From Actinopolymorpha cephalotaxi (GTDB lineage: Bacteria > Actinomycetota > Actinomycetes > Propionibacteriales > Actinopolymorphaceae), in assembly GCF_013408535.1 (NCBI RefSeq), contig NZ_JACBZA010000001.1, positions 5,664,850-5,728,849 on the forward strand: a stretch of DNA of 64,000 bases. Reading direction: 5' to 3'. Both the position numbers and the translations under genes were made by a program. This document shows, in pieces, positions 1-8,270 of the stretch. The notes below the pieces were generated by a model. The model made no database searches. It was not told the DNA's origin and saw nothing but the letters and a program-made list of their open reading frames with translations. Numbering within the stretch: the stretch's first letter is position 1; each line of letters begins with the position of its first letter.

Positions 1-864
1 ATCGGCGCCGACACCGGCCAGGCACACGCGGTGAGCCACTTCGGCGGCGTCCGCGCCTACCTCGCCGCCGTGCGCGGCGACGAGCCGCACCTGCGCGAAC
101 TCGTCGGCGCGGTGCGGGCCGCGACCGCCGGCGACTCCTCACCCGGCCCGTCGTGGACCCAGTGGGCGCTGGCGACGTACGACCTCGCGACCGGCCGCAC
201 CGAGGCGAGCCTGAACCGGCTCGAGGCGCTCGCACGCGGACCGGCCCGGCACCAGATCCCCGCGACCCGCTGCGCACCCGACCAGGTGGAGGCAGCGGTC
301 CGCCTCGGCGCACCCGACCGGGCCGCCGAATCCCTTGCCCGGTTGACCGAATGGGCCTCGTGGGTACGCCAACCCTGGGTTGACGCGCTCGTCCGCCGGT
401 GCCGGGCGCTGGTGGCACCCGAGGAGGAGGCGGAGGGGCACTTCGTCGCGGCGCTCGGGCTGCACGAGGCGTCGGCGAAGCCGTGGGAGGCCGCGCACAC
501 CAGGCTGCTGTACGGCGAGTGGCTGCGCCGGGCCCACCGCCCGACCGACGCGCGTACCCAGCTCGCTGCCGCGCTCACCGCGTTCGAGCAACTCGCCGCT
601 GCCCCCTGGGCGGACCGCGCCAGGGCAGAGTTGCGCGCGTCCGGATCGCCGACCGTGGATCAGGCCCCGGACCCGCTGGCGTCCCTCACCCCGCAGGAGC
701 TGCAGATCGTCCGGCTGGCCGCCGAGGGGAGTTCCAACCGGGACATCGCGGCCCGGCTGTTCCTGAGTCCGCGTACCGTCGGATACCACCTCTACAAGGC
801 GTATCCGAAGCTCGGCGTCACCTCGCGCACCCAACTCGGCGCGATCGTCCGCGCGGGTTCCTGA
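1..864 (+). CDS. LuxR-family regulator, C-terminal part (5' end outside window)
   Basis: The frame is open from base 1, so this is the 3' end of a longer gene. The last 65 or so residues are a LuxR/NarL helix-turn-helix: LTPQELQIVRLAAEGSSNRD, then IAARLFLSPRTVGYHLYKAY. The preceding 200 residues are Ala/Leu/Arg-rich helical repeats like the TPR-type middle of large ATP-binding LuxR (LAL) regulators. In that family an N-terminal AAA/STAND ATPase senses a ligand and the HTH binds promoters; the ATPase would lie upstream and is not visible. Its targets cannot be inferred. The internal GTG at 31 is probably not the true start. Family assignment is firm; LAL subtype is inferred. Confidence 0.85.
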   Translation: MGADTGQAHAVSHFGGVRAYLAAVRGDEPHLRELVGAVRAATAGDSSPGPSWTQWALATYDLATGRTEASLNRLEALARGPARHQIPATRCAPDQVEAAVRLGAPDRAAESLARLTEWASWVRQPWVDALVRRCRALVAPEEEAEGHFVAALGLHEASAKPWEAAHTRLLYGEWLRRAHRPTDARTQLAAALTAFEQLAAAPWADRARAELRASGSPTVDQAPDPLASLTPQELQIVRLAAEGSSNRDIAARLFLSPRTVGYHLYKAYPKLGVTSRTQLGAIVRAGS

Positions 865-900
865 GGGGCCTCGGTCAGCCCCGCCAGCCCGCCAGCTCCG

Positions 901-1404
901 TCAGCCCCGCAGACGCGCGGCACCCGCCTGGGCGTCGGCCACCAGCGCGCGCCGGAACATCACCCACAGCGCCAGTCCCACGACGGCGACCCCGGCCACC
1001 AGGTCGGCGACGATGAGCGTGTTCTGCAGACCGTCGAACGCCGAGGGCGGCGCGTCGGTGTAGTGGACCGCGCTGACCAGGCCGCTGACGGAGTAGACCG
1101 CGAACGCGCCGACCGCCCGCCACCAGTTCCCCGCGCGATAGGCGAGCAGGCCGACCAGCCCCACCGCGGTGAGCACCACCCATGCCAGGGGGACCGACCA
1201 CGGCGCGTTGGCGACGGGGCTGTCGGGGTTGAGCGCGTACCGGTCGAAGCGCACGGTGTTGTCGGCGTAGTGGACGACAGAGACCACGAAGGAGACCGCC
1301 AGGATCGCCGGCACCCAGCGGGTCGCACCGGAGGACCCGGCACGGGCCGAACCCGCCTCCGGACGAAGGTCTGCGCTCGAACTCTCCCGACCGGCCTGCG
1401 ACAT
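901..1404 (-). CDS. Small four-helix integral membrane protein, unknown function
   Basis: Encodes 167 aa. The ATG at 1404 is chosen because it lies 7 nt after the stop of the upstream HAD gene and the GGGGAGGAG at the end of that gene is its ribosome binding site; longer in-frame starts would lie inside the HAD gene. After a polar N-terminus of about 30 residues there are four hydrophobic helices (about 38-55, 76-96, 101-122 and 131-152). Helices 1 and 3 both end in a V-H-Y-x-D motif (VVHYAD and AVHYTD), suggesting an internal duplication. I do not recognise the family. It probably forms a two-gene operon with the HAD phosphatase. Confidence 0.75.
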   Translation of the reverse strand: MSQAGRESSSADLRPEAGSARAGSSGATRWVPAILAVSFVVSVVHYADNTVRFDRYALNPDSPVANAPWSVPLAWVVLTAVGLVGLLAYRAGNWWRAVGAFAVYSVSGLVSAVHYTDAPPSAFDGLQNTLIVADLVAGVAVVGLALWVMFRRALVADAQAGAARLRG

Positions 1405-1411
1405 CGACGGG

Positions 1412-2065
1412 TCACTCCTCCCCGAGCAGCCCCGGAAGGTCGCGCATGTCGTCGAACAACGTGGTGCCGGGGCCTGCGAGCCGTTCGGCGGGGATGATGC
1501 CACCGCCGACGTAACCGTACGCCGTCATTCCGGCCGCGCGCGCGGCCAGTACGCCGTACTCGCTGTCCTCGATCACCGCGCACTCACCCGGGTCGACGCC
1601 GAGGGTGCGCGCCGCGTGCAGGAACAGGTCCGGCGCGGGCTTGCCGTGCGCGACCTCGGTGGCGCTGAAGATGCGGCCCTCGAAGCGTTCGTACAACCCG
1701 GTGAGGCCCAGCGTGAACCGCATCTTCTCGTGGCTGCCGCTGGAGGCGACACAGGTCAGGCCGGCGATCCGGTCGAGCGCGGCCGCGATCCCCTCCACGG
1801 GGCGGAGCTCGGCGGCCAGCACCTCGCGGTATCGGGAGGTGAACCTGGCGTCGACGTCCTCGGGCACCGGCCCGCCGAGGTGTGCGGCCAGCTCGCCCAT
1901 CATGTAGTCGGTGGTCCGGCCGACGAACCGCCGCGCGATCTCCTCGCTGGACAGCGGCCAGCCGAGTTCGGCGAAGAGTTCGGTGTCGACCCGGAGGGCG
2001 AGGGGCTCACTGTCGACGAGCACGCCGTCGCAGTCGAAGATCACCAGCTTGTACGTCGAGGCCAC
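1412..2065 (-). CDS. HAD-superfamily hydrolase (phosphoglycolate phosphatase / beta-phosphoglucomutase-like)
   Basis: Encodes about 217 aa with all four HAD motifs. Motif I is FDCDGVLVDSE near residues 10-20, with the nucleophile and acid/base aspartates. Motif II is ASSGS, motif III the lysine in HGKPAPDLF, and motif IV VIEDSEYGV. A helical cap sits between motifs I and II, as in subfamily I enzymes that dephosphorylate sugar phosphates or isomerise glucose phosphate. The substrate cannot be predicted from sequence. GTG at 2065 is preferred because the nucleophile then falls at the usual place; an in-frame GTG nine bases upstream is equally possible. A small membrane protein gene follows 7 nt downstream. 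Confidence 0.85.
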   Translation of the reverse strand: MASTYKLVIFDCDGVLVDSEPLALRVDTELFAELGWPLSSEEIARRFVGRTTDYMMGELAAHLGGPVPEDVDARFTSRYREVLAAELRPVEGIAAALDRIAGLTCVASSGSHEKMRFTLGLTGLYERFEGRIFSATEVAHGKPAPDLFLHAARTLGVDPGECAVIEDSEYGVLAARAAGMTAYGYVGGGIIPAERLAGPGTTLFDDMRDLPGLLGEE

Positions 2066-2153
2066 GCCGAGCACCCTAGGCCATGCCCGGTCCGGCCCCG
2101 GTCCCCCGCCGACCCACGCCGGCCGACGCTGTCCCCCGCCGACCCGTGCGGTC

Positions 2154-2672
2154 CTACGCCGACTCCCCGACGCCCGTCTCACGGGCCCGCCGGGCCGCAC
2201 CCTCGCGGCCGGCCTCCAGGTGCCGGGCGAGGGTGGCGCTGATCGTGCCGAGCTCGGCCACCTGGTCGTCGCTGAGCTGGTCGAACAGATGCCGGCGTAC
2301 ACCCTCCACGTGCCCGGGGGCGGCGGCCTCGAGCGCGGCGAAGCCGTCGTCGGTCAGGGCCGCGAAGTGCCCGCGCCGGTCGGTGGCGCAGGCGCGGCGG
2401 CGTACCCAGCCGCGTTCCTCCAGCCGGGCGACGGCGTGGGAGAGCCGGCTGCGGGACGAGCCGAGCTGGTCGGCCAGCTCGCTCATCCGCATCTCCCGGC
2501 CGGGGTGCTCCGACAACCGGACGAGGATCTCGTAGTAGGCGTGCGGGATGCCCGCCTCCGCCTGCAGCTCCTGGTCGAGGCGTTCGAAGAACAGCCGGGT
2601 CGCCGCGAGGAAGTCCCGCCAGACCCGCTGCTGACCGTCGTCGAGCCACCTGGTTTCCGCCACGGGCCCCAT
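2154..2672 (-). CDS. MarR-family transcriptional regulator
   Basis: Encodes 172 aa with the MarR layout: N-terminal dimerisation helices, a winged helix at about residues 50-110 (MSELADQLGSSRSRLSHAVA as the HTH), the wing ATDRRGHFAALTDDGFAAL, and C-terminal dimer helices. MarR proteins usually repress a divergent neighbour and release DNA on binding a small phenolic or other ligand. It is divergent from the VOC/glyoxalase gene at 2821, and a near-perfect inverted repeat lies between them, so autoregulation together with control of the VOC gene is the simple reading. The ligand is unknown. Confidence 0.9.
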   Translation of the reverse strand: MGPVAETRWLDDGQQRVWRDFLAATRLFFERLDQELQAEAGIPHAYYEILVRLSEHPGREMRMSELADQLGSSRSRLSHAVARLEERGWVRRRACATDRRGHFAALTDDGFAALEAAAPGHVEGVRRHLFDQLSDDQVAELGTISATLARHLEAGREGAARRARETGVGESA

Positions 2673-2686
2673 CGTACCCCGAACTG

Positions 2687-2737
2687 GTTGAACGCTTGAT
2701 GATTCTCTGTTAGCCTGCAGATAGTCAAGCGCTCAAC
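2687..2737. promoter_or_regulatory. Divergent promoter region with 13-bp inverted repeat, probable MarR operator
   Basis: GTTGAACGCTTGA at 2687-2699 is repeated in inverted orientation at 2725-2737 with one mismatch. On the plus strand TTGAAC (2688-2693), 17 bp, then TAGCCT (2711-2716) resembles a sigma-A promoter for the VOC gene. On the minus strand TTGAGC (2731-2736), 18 bp, then TAACAG (2707-2712) would serve the marR-like gene. Each repeat arm covers one -35 box, so a dimeric repressor bound here would shut both promoters. Confidence 0.6.
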
Positions 2738-2820
2738 TACCTGCTCGACCACCTGTCCGATCACATCCGCTCGATCAAGTCCGCTCGATCAACCGACTCG
2801 CTCCAGGGAGGACGGTCGCC

Positions 2821-3345
2821 ATGCCGATCACCCGCCTCAACCACGCCGTGCTGTACGTACGGGACGTCGACCGCAGCGTGGCCTTCTACTCCGACGTGCT
2901 CGGCTTCCGGCGGGTCGACATGACCCCGGAGGGCTTCACCGGCGCGGCGTTCCTGCAGGCCGCGGGCTCGGCCAACGACCACGACCTCGGCCTGTTCGAG
3001 ATCGGCGCGCAGGCCGGCGCCTCCCAGGCCGGCCGCGTCACCGTCGGGCTCTACCACCTCGCGTGGGAGGTCGACACGCTCGCCGAGCTCGATGCCGTAC
3101 GCGCCCGGCTGGTCGCCGCCGGCGCGCTGGTCGGCGCCAGCGACCACAGCACCAGCAAGAGCCTGTACGGCCGCGACCCGGACGGCATCGAGTTCGAGGT
3201 GGCGTGGTTCGTCCCGGCCGGCCTGCTCGACGAGGCCACCCTCGCCGGCCGCAAGGACGGCGTCCGCCCGCTCGACCTGGAGCAGGAGCTGCGGCGGTAC
3301 GGCGCGACCACGCCCGGCGCGAGCTCCGCGACCGACCCGGCGTGA
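2821..3345 (+). CDS. VOC-superfamily protein (glyoxalase / extradiol dioxygenase-like)
   Basis: Encodes 174 aa. It starts ITRLNHAVLYVRDVDRSVAF with the first metal-ligand-type His at about residue 8, has a second in YHLAWEV near residue 80, and ends the barrel with YGRDPDGIEFEVAWF, which supplies the Glu ligand typical of catechol 2,3-dioxygenase-like VOC proteins. This points to a metal-dependent enzyme acting on a small or aromatic substrate rather than an antibiotic-binding VOC protein. A strong ribosome site (GGGAGGA) precedes the ATG. It is divergent from a MarR regulator and probably under its control. The substrate is not predictable; the acidic C-terminal 35 residues lie outside the core fold. 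Confidence 0.85.
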   Translation: MPITRLNHAVLYVRDVDRSVAFYSDVLGFRRVDMTPEGFTGAAFLQAAGSANDHDLGLFEIGAQAGASQAGRVTVGLYHLAWEVDTLAELDAVRARLVAAGALVGASDHSTSKSLYGRDPDGIEFEVAWFVPAGLLDEATLAGRKDGVRPLDLEQELRRYGATTPGASSATDPA

Positions 3346-3429
3346 ACCCCGCCCAAGCCGTGGCGTGAACCCGGCCGCGGACGTACGTCCTCGGTCGGGG
3401 CCGGCGCACCCGCGTAACCCGGCCCGGGT

Positions 3430-4017
3430 TCAGCGGCGGGAGTGGCGCGGCAGGACGAGGACGACCGCGACGGCGAGGATCGCCGGGGCCGTCACCACCA
3501 GCCAGGCGGCCGGCGGGAGCGGGAGCACGACGACGACGGACAGCACGACCGCGCCGGCGAGCCCGGCGGCGAGCAACGGTGCGACTGTCCGCACCCAGCC
3601 GGCCAGGCAGGCCGTACTCGCGCCGGAGCCCGCTGCCCGGGTGCCCTCGGGCTGCCAGCCGTCCTCCCCGGCCAGCGACTGGGCGAGTTCCACCAGCACG
3701 AGGTACGCCAGCGCCAGCAGTCCGAGGACCGCCGCCGTGGGCGCCGGCAGCCGCCCGCTGTCGGCGGACAGCATGACGCCGAGCGCGGCCAGGGCCAGCC
3801 CGACCATGCCGAACGCGCCCAGCCCGAGGTCGGCCAGGGCGCCGAGCCCCCGGACGCAGGCGCCGGCCACGCCCGCGTATCCCAGGCACAGCGCCACCAC
3901 CGTGGGCAGCCCGACCCAGACCAGCGCCGACGGCGGCAGCACTGTCAGCAGGACCACCACGAACGCCAGGACGCACGCGCCGGCCGCCACCGCCGCGGCG
4001 AGCGGACCGATCCTCAT
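3430..4017 (-). CDS. Integral membrane protein at the end of the MoxR/DUF58 operon
   Basis: Encodes 195 aa, almost entirely hydrophobic Ala/Val/Leu segments giving about six membrane helices in two groups, separated by a soluble stretch at about 120-145 (ending in AGEDGWQPEGTRAAG). I recognise no catalytic motif. The ATG overlaps the DUF58 stop by 4 nt (ATGA), so translation is coupled and it is the last gene of the five-gene operon starting near 7937. Membrane proteins commonly accompany MoxR-DUF58 pairs, where a transglutaminase-like protein is often present; this one shows no transglutaminase triad. Confidence 0.75.
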   Translation of the reverse strand: MRIGPLAAAVAAGACVLAFVVVLLTVLPPSALVWVGLPTVVALCLGYAGVAGACVRGLGALADLGLGAFGMVGLALAALGVMLSADSGRLPAPTAAVLGLLALAYLVLVELAQSLAGEDGWQPEGTRAAGSGASTACLAGWVRTVAPLLAAGLAGAVVLSVVVVLPLPPAAWLVVTAPAILAVAVVLVLPRHSRR

Positions 4018-5321
4018 CGGGTACCTCCCAGCAGCGGCTCCAGCCGGACCCGGTCCAGGGCGATGCCGACCTCCTCGTCCCAGGCCAGCACGGTCACGCC
4101 CATCTCCGCCAGGCCGTGCAGGAGGACCTCCCGTTCCAGCCGCCAGACCCGCAGGGCCAGCTCGCTGTCCGGGTCCCGGGGCGAGGCGTCGGGTTCGGTG
4201 GACAGCACGTCGACGACGATCACCGGGTGGCCGCGTTCACGCAGGTCGCGTACGGCCTCGGCGGCGCGCGCGTCGACCAGCGGGGTGAACACGAACGCCA
4301 GCGCGCCCGGCGGCAGCGCCTGCGGCGGGAAGTGCGCGAGCTCGGGTTCGAGGTAGCTCTCGTCCACGCGGGACGCGAGCAGGGTCTCCACGATCCGGTA
4401 GTACTGCCGGGTCCCGACGTCGGGCGCCAGCCAGCGCAGCGCGCCGCCGAGGGTGACCACGCCCACCCGGTCGGCGTACCGCAGGTACGCCTGCACCACG
4501 GTCGCCGCCCCGCGCACCGCCAGGTCGAGGGAGGACCGCCCGAACGGCCCGAGGTCCACGGTGGTGTCCACGACCGCCACCACGTCCGCGGCCCGCTCGG
4601 CGGCGTACTCGTTGACGTACAGCTCGCCGCGGCGGGTGCTCACCGGCCAGTTGACCCGCCGCACCGGATCGCCGGGTGCGTACGTACGGATGCCCGCGAA
4701 CTCCACCCCGGGGCCGGGGCGCCTGGCGACGTGGCTGCCCATCCGGGCCAGCAGCGCCGGCGGTACGGCGACCTCGCGGGCCGCCGAGGGCGGCGGGAAG
4801 ACGGTGAGCTCGGCCAGCGAGAGCGTGGCGGTCCCGACGTAACCCCACCCGCGGCTGCGTACCCGTAACCGCAGCGGCCCCGCCCGCCAGCGTCCCCATC
4901 GCCGCGCCCGGACCGTCCAGGTGTGCGACACGCTCCGCACCTCGAACTCCCGGCAGGCCCGCTCCCCGTCGACCTCGAACGTCCGCGGCAGCGCCAGGTC
5001 CAGCCCGATCTCGCCGAGCACCTCCTCCGCGCGCACCACCACGTGCACCTCGACGTCCTCGTCCTCGAAGCTGCGCGGCTCCGACAGCGCCGCCTCCACC
5101 CGGATCGTCTCCGGGCGCGGGCGGCGCAGCGCCACGACCAGCGCGACCAGGCAGGGCGCGGCCACCAGGACGGGTTCGGGCCGGGCCGCGACGATGCCGG
5201 CCACCAGCGCCAGCGCGCCGAACACCGCCAGCCGGACCGCGAGCCTGCTCAGCCGCCAGGTCGGGGTGACCTCGACGCCCGGCAACGGCGACGCCGGCCG
5301 CGCCGGGGCGGGCACGGTCAC
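4014..5321 (-). CDS. DUF58-domain protein (MoxR partner, vWA-like)
   Basis: Encodes 435 aa. Two membrane helices near residues 25-65 are followed by a beta-rich extracytoplasmic-type domain and the DUF58 core, whose diagnostic motif is PGDPVRRVNWPVSTRRGE with ELYVNEY just after it. A vWA-like region follows (VVAVVDTTVDLG). DUF58 proteins are thought to act with MoxR AAA ATPases as chaperone-like complexes maturing envelope or metal enzymes. The GTG at 5321 overlaps the MoxR stop as GTGA, which fixes the start; much longer in-frame readings upstream are antisense-type artefacts inside moxR. Confidence 0.9.
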   Translation of the reverse strand: MTVPAPARPASPLPGVEVTPTWRLSRLAVRLAVFGALALVAGIVAARPEPVLVAAPCLVALVVALRRPRPETIRVEAALSEPRSFEDEDVEVHVVVRAEEVLGEIGLDLALPRTFEVDGERACREFEVRSVSHTWTVRARRWGRWRAGPLRLRVRSRGWGYVGTATLSLAELTVFPPPSAAREVAVPPALLARMGSHVARRPGPGVEFAGIRTYAPGDPVRRVNWPVSTRRGELYVNEYAAERAADVVAVVDTTVDLGPFGRSSLDLAVRGAATVVQAYLRYADRVGVVTLGGALRWLAPDVGTRQYYRIVETLLASRVDESYLEPELAHFPPQALPPGALAFVFTPLVDARAAEAVRDLRERGHPVIVVDVLSTEPDASPRDPDSELALRVWRLEREVLLHGLAEMGVTVLAWDEEVGIALDRVRLEPLLGGTR

Positions 5322-6412
5322 CGGGCGGCGCCGGTGCGGTCGAAGACCCGGGTGCTGGGCGTCGGCACCCGGCCGAGGAGCTCGGCGACCACGTCCTCGC
5401 CGGACACCCGGCGTACCCACAGCTCCGGCCGCAGCACCAGCCGGTGCCCGAGTGCTGCGACCGCCACCTGCTGCACGTCCTCGGGCGTGACGTAGTCGCG
5501 GCCGGCCAGCACCGCGGCGCCCCGGGCCAGCTGGGTGACCGCCAGGGTGCCGCGCGGGCTGGCGCCGACCTGCGCCTTCGGGTGTTCGCGGGTGGCCTGC
5601 ACCAGCGCCACGACGTACGCCAGTACGTCGTCGTGCACCTCGACCTGCTCCAGCGACGCGCTCATCGCCAGCAGCTCGGCCGGCTCCACGACCTGGTTCG
5701 GCACCGGCCGCTGCGCACCCCGGTCGAGCCGGCGGCGCACCATGTCCGCCTCCAGCTCGGCGGTGAGGTAGCCGAGCCGGGTCCGCAGCACGAACCGGTC
5801 CAGCTGCGCCTCCGGAAGCGGGTAGGTGCCCTCGTACTCGATCGGGTTCTCGGTGGCCAGCACCACGAACGGCGACGGAAGCGCGCGGGTCACCCCATCG
5901 GCGGACACCTGCCGCTCCTCCATCGCCTCCAGCAGCGCGGCCTGGGTCTTCGGCGGTGTGCGGTTGATCTCGTCGGCGAGCAGCAGCTGGGTGAAGACCG
6001 GCCCCTCCCGGAACGCGAACTCGCCGGTCTTCTGGTGGTAGATCGACGCGCCGGTGAGGTCCTGGGGCAGCAGGTCCGGGGTGAACTGCACCCGGGTGAA
6101 GTGCAGGCCGAGCGTGTGCGCGAACGACCGGGCCAGCAGCGTCTTGCCCAGGCCGGGCAGGTCCTCCAGCAGGACGTGGCCGTCGGCGAGGATGCCGAGC
6201 AGGACGAGGGTGAGCTGGCCGCGCTTGCCGACGATCACGCGTTCCAGCTCGGCCAGGACGGCCAGCGCCCGCTCCCGGGTCTGCTCCGGGCGGAGCGCCG
6301 GCGGGCCCTGCGCACCGGACGTGCCGGACGTGCCGGGGGTGACAGACGCCGGGGACGGGTCCTGCGTGGCGCCTGCGTTCTGCGTGGCCGAGGGGTTCTG
6401 CGGTGTCGTCAC
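5318..6412 (-). CDS. MoxR-family AAA+ ATPase
   Basis: Encodes 364 aa. After a Pro/Thr/Gly/Ala-rich N-terminal tail of about 40 residues comes the AAA_3 core: Walker A EDLPGLGKTLLA, the MoxR signature FTPDLLPQDLTG, Walker B LLLADEINR, sensor 1 VLATENPIEYEGTYPLPEAQ and the Arg-finger region LDRF. A C-terminal AAA lid follows. MoxR ATPases are cytoplasmic and work with the DUF58/vWA protein encoded next. Both ends overlap neighbouring genes by 4 nt, implying coupled translation. The substrate protein of the complex is unknown. Confidence 0.93.
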   Translation of the reverse strand: MTTPQNPSATQNAGATQDPSPASVTPGTSGTSGAQGPPALRPEQTRERALAVLAELERVIVGKRGQLTLVLLGILADGHVLLEDLPGLGKTLLARSFAHTLGLHFTRVQFTPDLLPQDLTGASIYHQKTGEFAFREGPVFTQLLLADEINRTPPKTQAALLEAMEERQVSADGVTRALPSPFVVLATENPIEYEGTYPLPEAQLDRFVLRTRLGYLTAELEADMVRRRLDRGAQRPVPNQVVEPAELLAMSASLEQVEVHDDVLAYVVALVQATREHPKAQVGASPRGTLAVTQLARGAAVLAGRDYVTPEDVQQVAVAALGHRLVLRPELWVRRVSGEDVVAELLGRVPTPSTRVFDRTGAAR

Positions 6413-7026
6413 GGTCTGGTGCTCCTTTCCGGCCGGTCACCCTGACCGGTCGCGGGATCCTGCTCAGGACGTGCCTCAGGACGTGCCTCGGTACGTGACT
6501 CGGCGCTCGCCTCGGGTCGCAGGCTTTCGAGGGTGCCGACCAGTTGGTCCAGCGTGCGCAGGTCGACACCGGGAGCGGTGCGGTCGGTGGACGCCGGCCG
6601 TCCCGGCCCCAGCAGGTCCCAGGCCTCCTCACCCAGCAGCCGGCGAGCCGCCTCGGGGTTCGCGGCCAGGTCGACGCCGTGCCCATCGGCCAGCCGGACC
6701 GACGCGACCGCCAGCAGCCGCTCGCGCAGCCCGACGTCGAAGTCGCGCCGGGAGAACCTCGCCCAGCCGATGTCGGCGACGATCCGGTCGTACGCCGAGA
6801 ACGACGCCGCCGACGTCCTCCGGCGGCGACGCCACGGGAACGGCAGTCGCCGCAGCCAGTCCCACACCGGTCGGCGGCGCGCGCGTTCGGGGCCCTGCAG
6901 CCGCAGCACCGCACCGATCACTTCGGCCACGGCCAGGACGGTGAGCCCGAGCAGCAGCCCCTGCAGCCGCTGGGTGACGGTCGCGCCGAGCAGCAGCACG
7001 ATCAGGATCGGGCGAAGCTGCCTCAC
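6409..7026 (-). CDS. Membrane-anchored protein of the MoxR operon, unknown function
   Basis: Encodes 205 aa. Two closely spaced hydrophobic helices at about residues 4-40 are followed by an Arg-rich stretch (WRRRRR, cytoplasmic side), a conserved-looking helical domain (FSAYDRIVADIGWARFSRRD, then VGLRERLLAVASVRLADGHG), and a disordered Glu/Ala/Arg/Pro tail. It sits between the DUF4129 gene and moxR with 4-nt overlaps on both sides. A small two-helix protein at this position is common in actinobacterial MoxR operons, but I assign no function. It may tether the ATPase complex to the membrane. Confidence 0.75.
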   Translation of the reverse strand: MRQLRPILIVLLLGATVTQRLQGLLLGLTVLAVAEVIGAVLRLQGPERARRRPVWDWLRRLPFPWRRRRRTSAASFSAYDRIVADIGWARFSRRDFDVGLRERLLAVASVRLADGHGVDLAANPEAARRLLGEEAWDLLGPGRPASTDRTAPGVDLRTLDQLVGTLESLRPEASAESRTEARPEARPEQDPATGQGDRPERSTRP

Positions 7027-7937
7027 CCGGCCGCCTCGCCCCGGCTCGCCGCCACGCGGAGCTCGGTGTCCAGCCGGCCGAGTACGTCCACGGCGCGGAT
7101 GCGCACCTGCGGATCGAGCTGGCGCCGGGTGTAGCGGGCCTGCCGGAACAGCTCGGTGAGCTCCTCCGCCGCCGCGGCTCCGGTGGCGCTGAACAGCCCG
7201 GCGTCCACCGCCCGCCGCAGCAGGTCCGTGGGCGTGTCGCCGGCGGCGCGGGCAACTCCCGTCCGGGCCAGGGCCTCCTCCATCGCCGCGTACGCCCCGA
7301 TCACGGCCGCCCGCGGCTCGTCCAGGTCGGCCAGCGCGGCCCGGCCGGCGGCGACGACCGCGTGCACGTCGGCCACGGAGGGCTCGACCTCGACCTCGCG
7401 CACCTGCGGCGCCTGCCGGCGGACTACCAGGGCCAGCGCGAGCGCGACCAGGCCGACGACGAACCCGGCGGCGACGGCGATCGGCCAGTTCCAGGTGGGG
7501 CGTGCGCCCGGCCGCGGTGCCGGCGTGGCCGTCTCGGCACCGGCCGGCGGGCCGGTGGGCAGCGTGGTGGGCGGTGTCGTGGGCGTCGCGCCGTGGCCCT
7601 GCAGGGCCGACTGGATCTGGTCACGGAACGCAAACAGCGCCAGCACGATCACCAGCATCACCACGGCACCGATCACCATGCTCGCCCCGCCGGTCCGCTG
7701 CGGGCGGTCCTTACGGCGCAGCGACGGCCCGAGGATCAGCGCCGCGACGACCAGCGCGAGGCTCAGGCCCAGCAGCACCATGAAGATCCCGACGATCGTC
7801 CTCGCCGAGATCTGCTGGGAGTTCAGGGAGACCCGGTCCTGCCAGCCGAGGCCGACGGCGCCGGCGGCAAGGAGCACCAGCACCATGGCGACCATGGCCA
7901 CGCCGGCCCAGCGGGCCGCCGGTCCGCGTGCACGCAC
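7023..7937 (-). CDS. DUF4129-domain membrane protein, first gene of MoxR operon
   Basis: Encodes 304 aa from GTG at 7937, with GGAAGGGG upstream. Membrane helices lie at about 12-32, 47-70, 86-104 and 150-172, with a Thr/Pro-rich linker before the last. The C-terminal 110 residues match the DUF4129 pattern: RAAVIGAYAAMEEALARTGV, then DTPTDLLRRA, then LTELFRQARYTRRQLDPQVR. DUF4129 domains occur in proteins near transglutaminase/MoxR/DUF58 systems. As first gene of the cluster its upstream region should carry the operon promoter. The remaining four genes follow with 4-nt overlaps. Confidence 0.85.
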   Translation of the reverse strand: MRARGPAARWAGVAMVAMVLVLLAAGAVGLGWQDRVSLNSQQISARTIVGIFMVLLGLSLALVVAALILGPSLRRKDRPQRTGGASMVIGAVVMLVIVLALFAFRDQIQSALQGHGATPTTPPTTLPTGPPAGAETATPAPRPGARPTWNWPIAVAAGFVVGLVALALALVVRRQAPQVREVEVEPSVADVHAVVAAGRAALADLDEPRAAVIGAYAAMEEALARTGVARAAGDTPTDLLRRAVDAGLFSATGAAAAEELTELFRQARYTRRQLDPQVRIRAVDVLGRLDTELRVAASRGEAAG

Positions 7938-8270
7938 AGCCCGCCCCTTCCGCCCCCGGCACCTCGACGGTCAGCTTCGTCAGCCTGCCGGACCACCCTG
8001 GGCGCCGCCAATCGCGAATCCGCAACGATCTGGCCGGACCCTGACAGTCGCTCCGGCGACGTGCCCCGCGTTCACTCAGAGTGATGTTGTCGGACGGTCG
8101 ACCAGCGGGAACGGGAAGCCGTCGGAGGGGAGGCACCCGGGCACGGTGTGGCTGCGGTCGGAACTCTTCGTACACATCGCAAGTGCCCGCACACCCGGAA
8201 AGCCCCGCACACAGAAGCCCGTACGCACAGAAGTCCCGCACGCACGACGAGGTCGTACGGAGACAGGAAA
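7938..8270. other. Intergenic region upstream of the MoxR operon with degenerate repeats
   Basis: No gene is visible on either strand. Between about 8180 and 8242 there are four degenerate direct repeats of 15-17 bp related to CCCGCACACAGAAG. The promoter of the minus-strand operon should lie here, but I do not see a convincing -35/-10 pair. Confidence 0.4.

Noticed and set aside
5322-6914. Apparent 966-aa fusion of DUF58 with an N-terminal half read through moxR and the upstream gene
   Set aside because: The upstream part lies in another frame inside moxR; the GTGA overlap at 5318-5321 sets the true DUF58 start.
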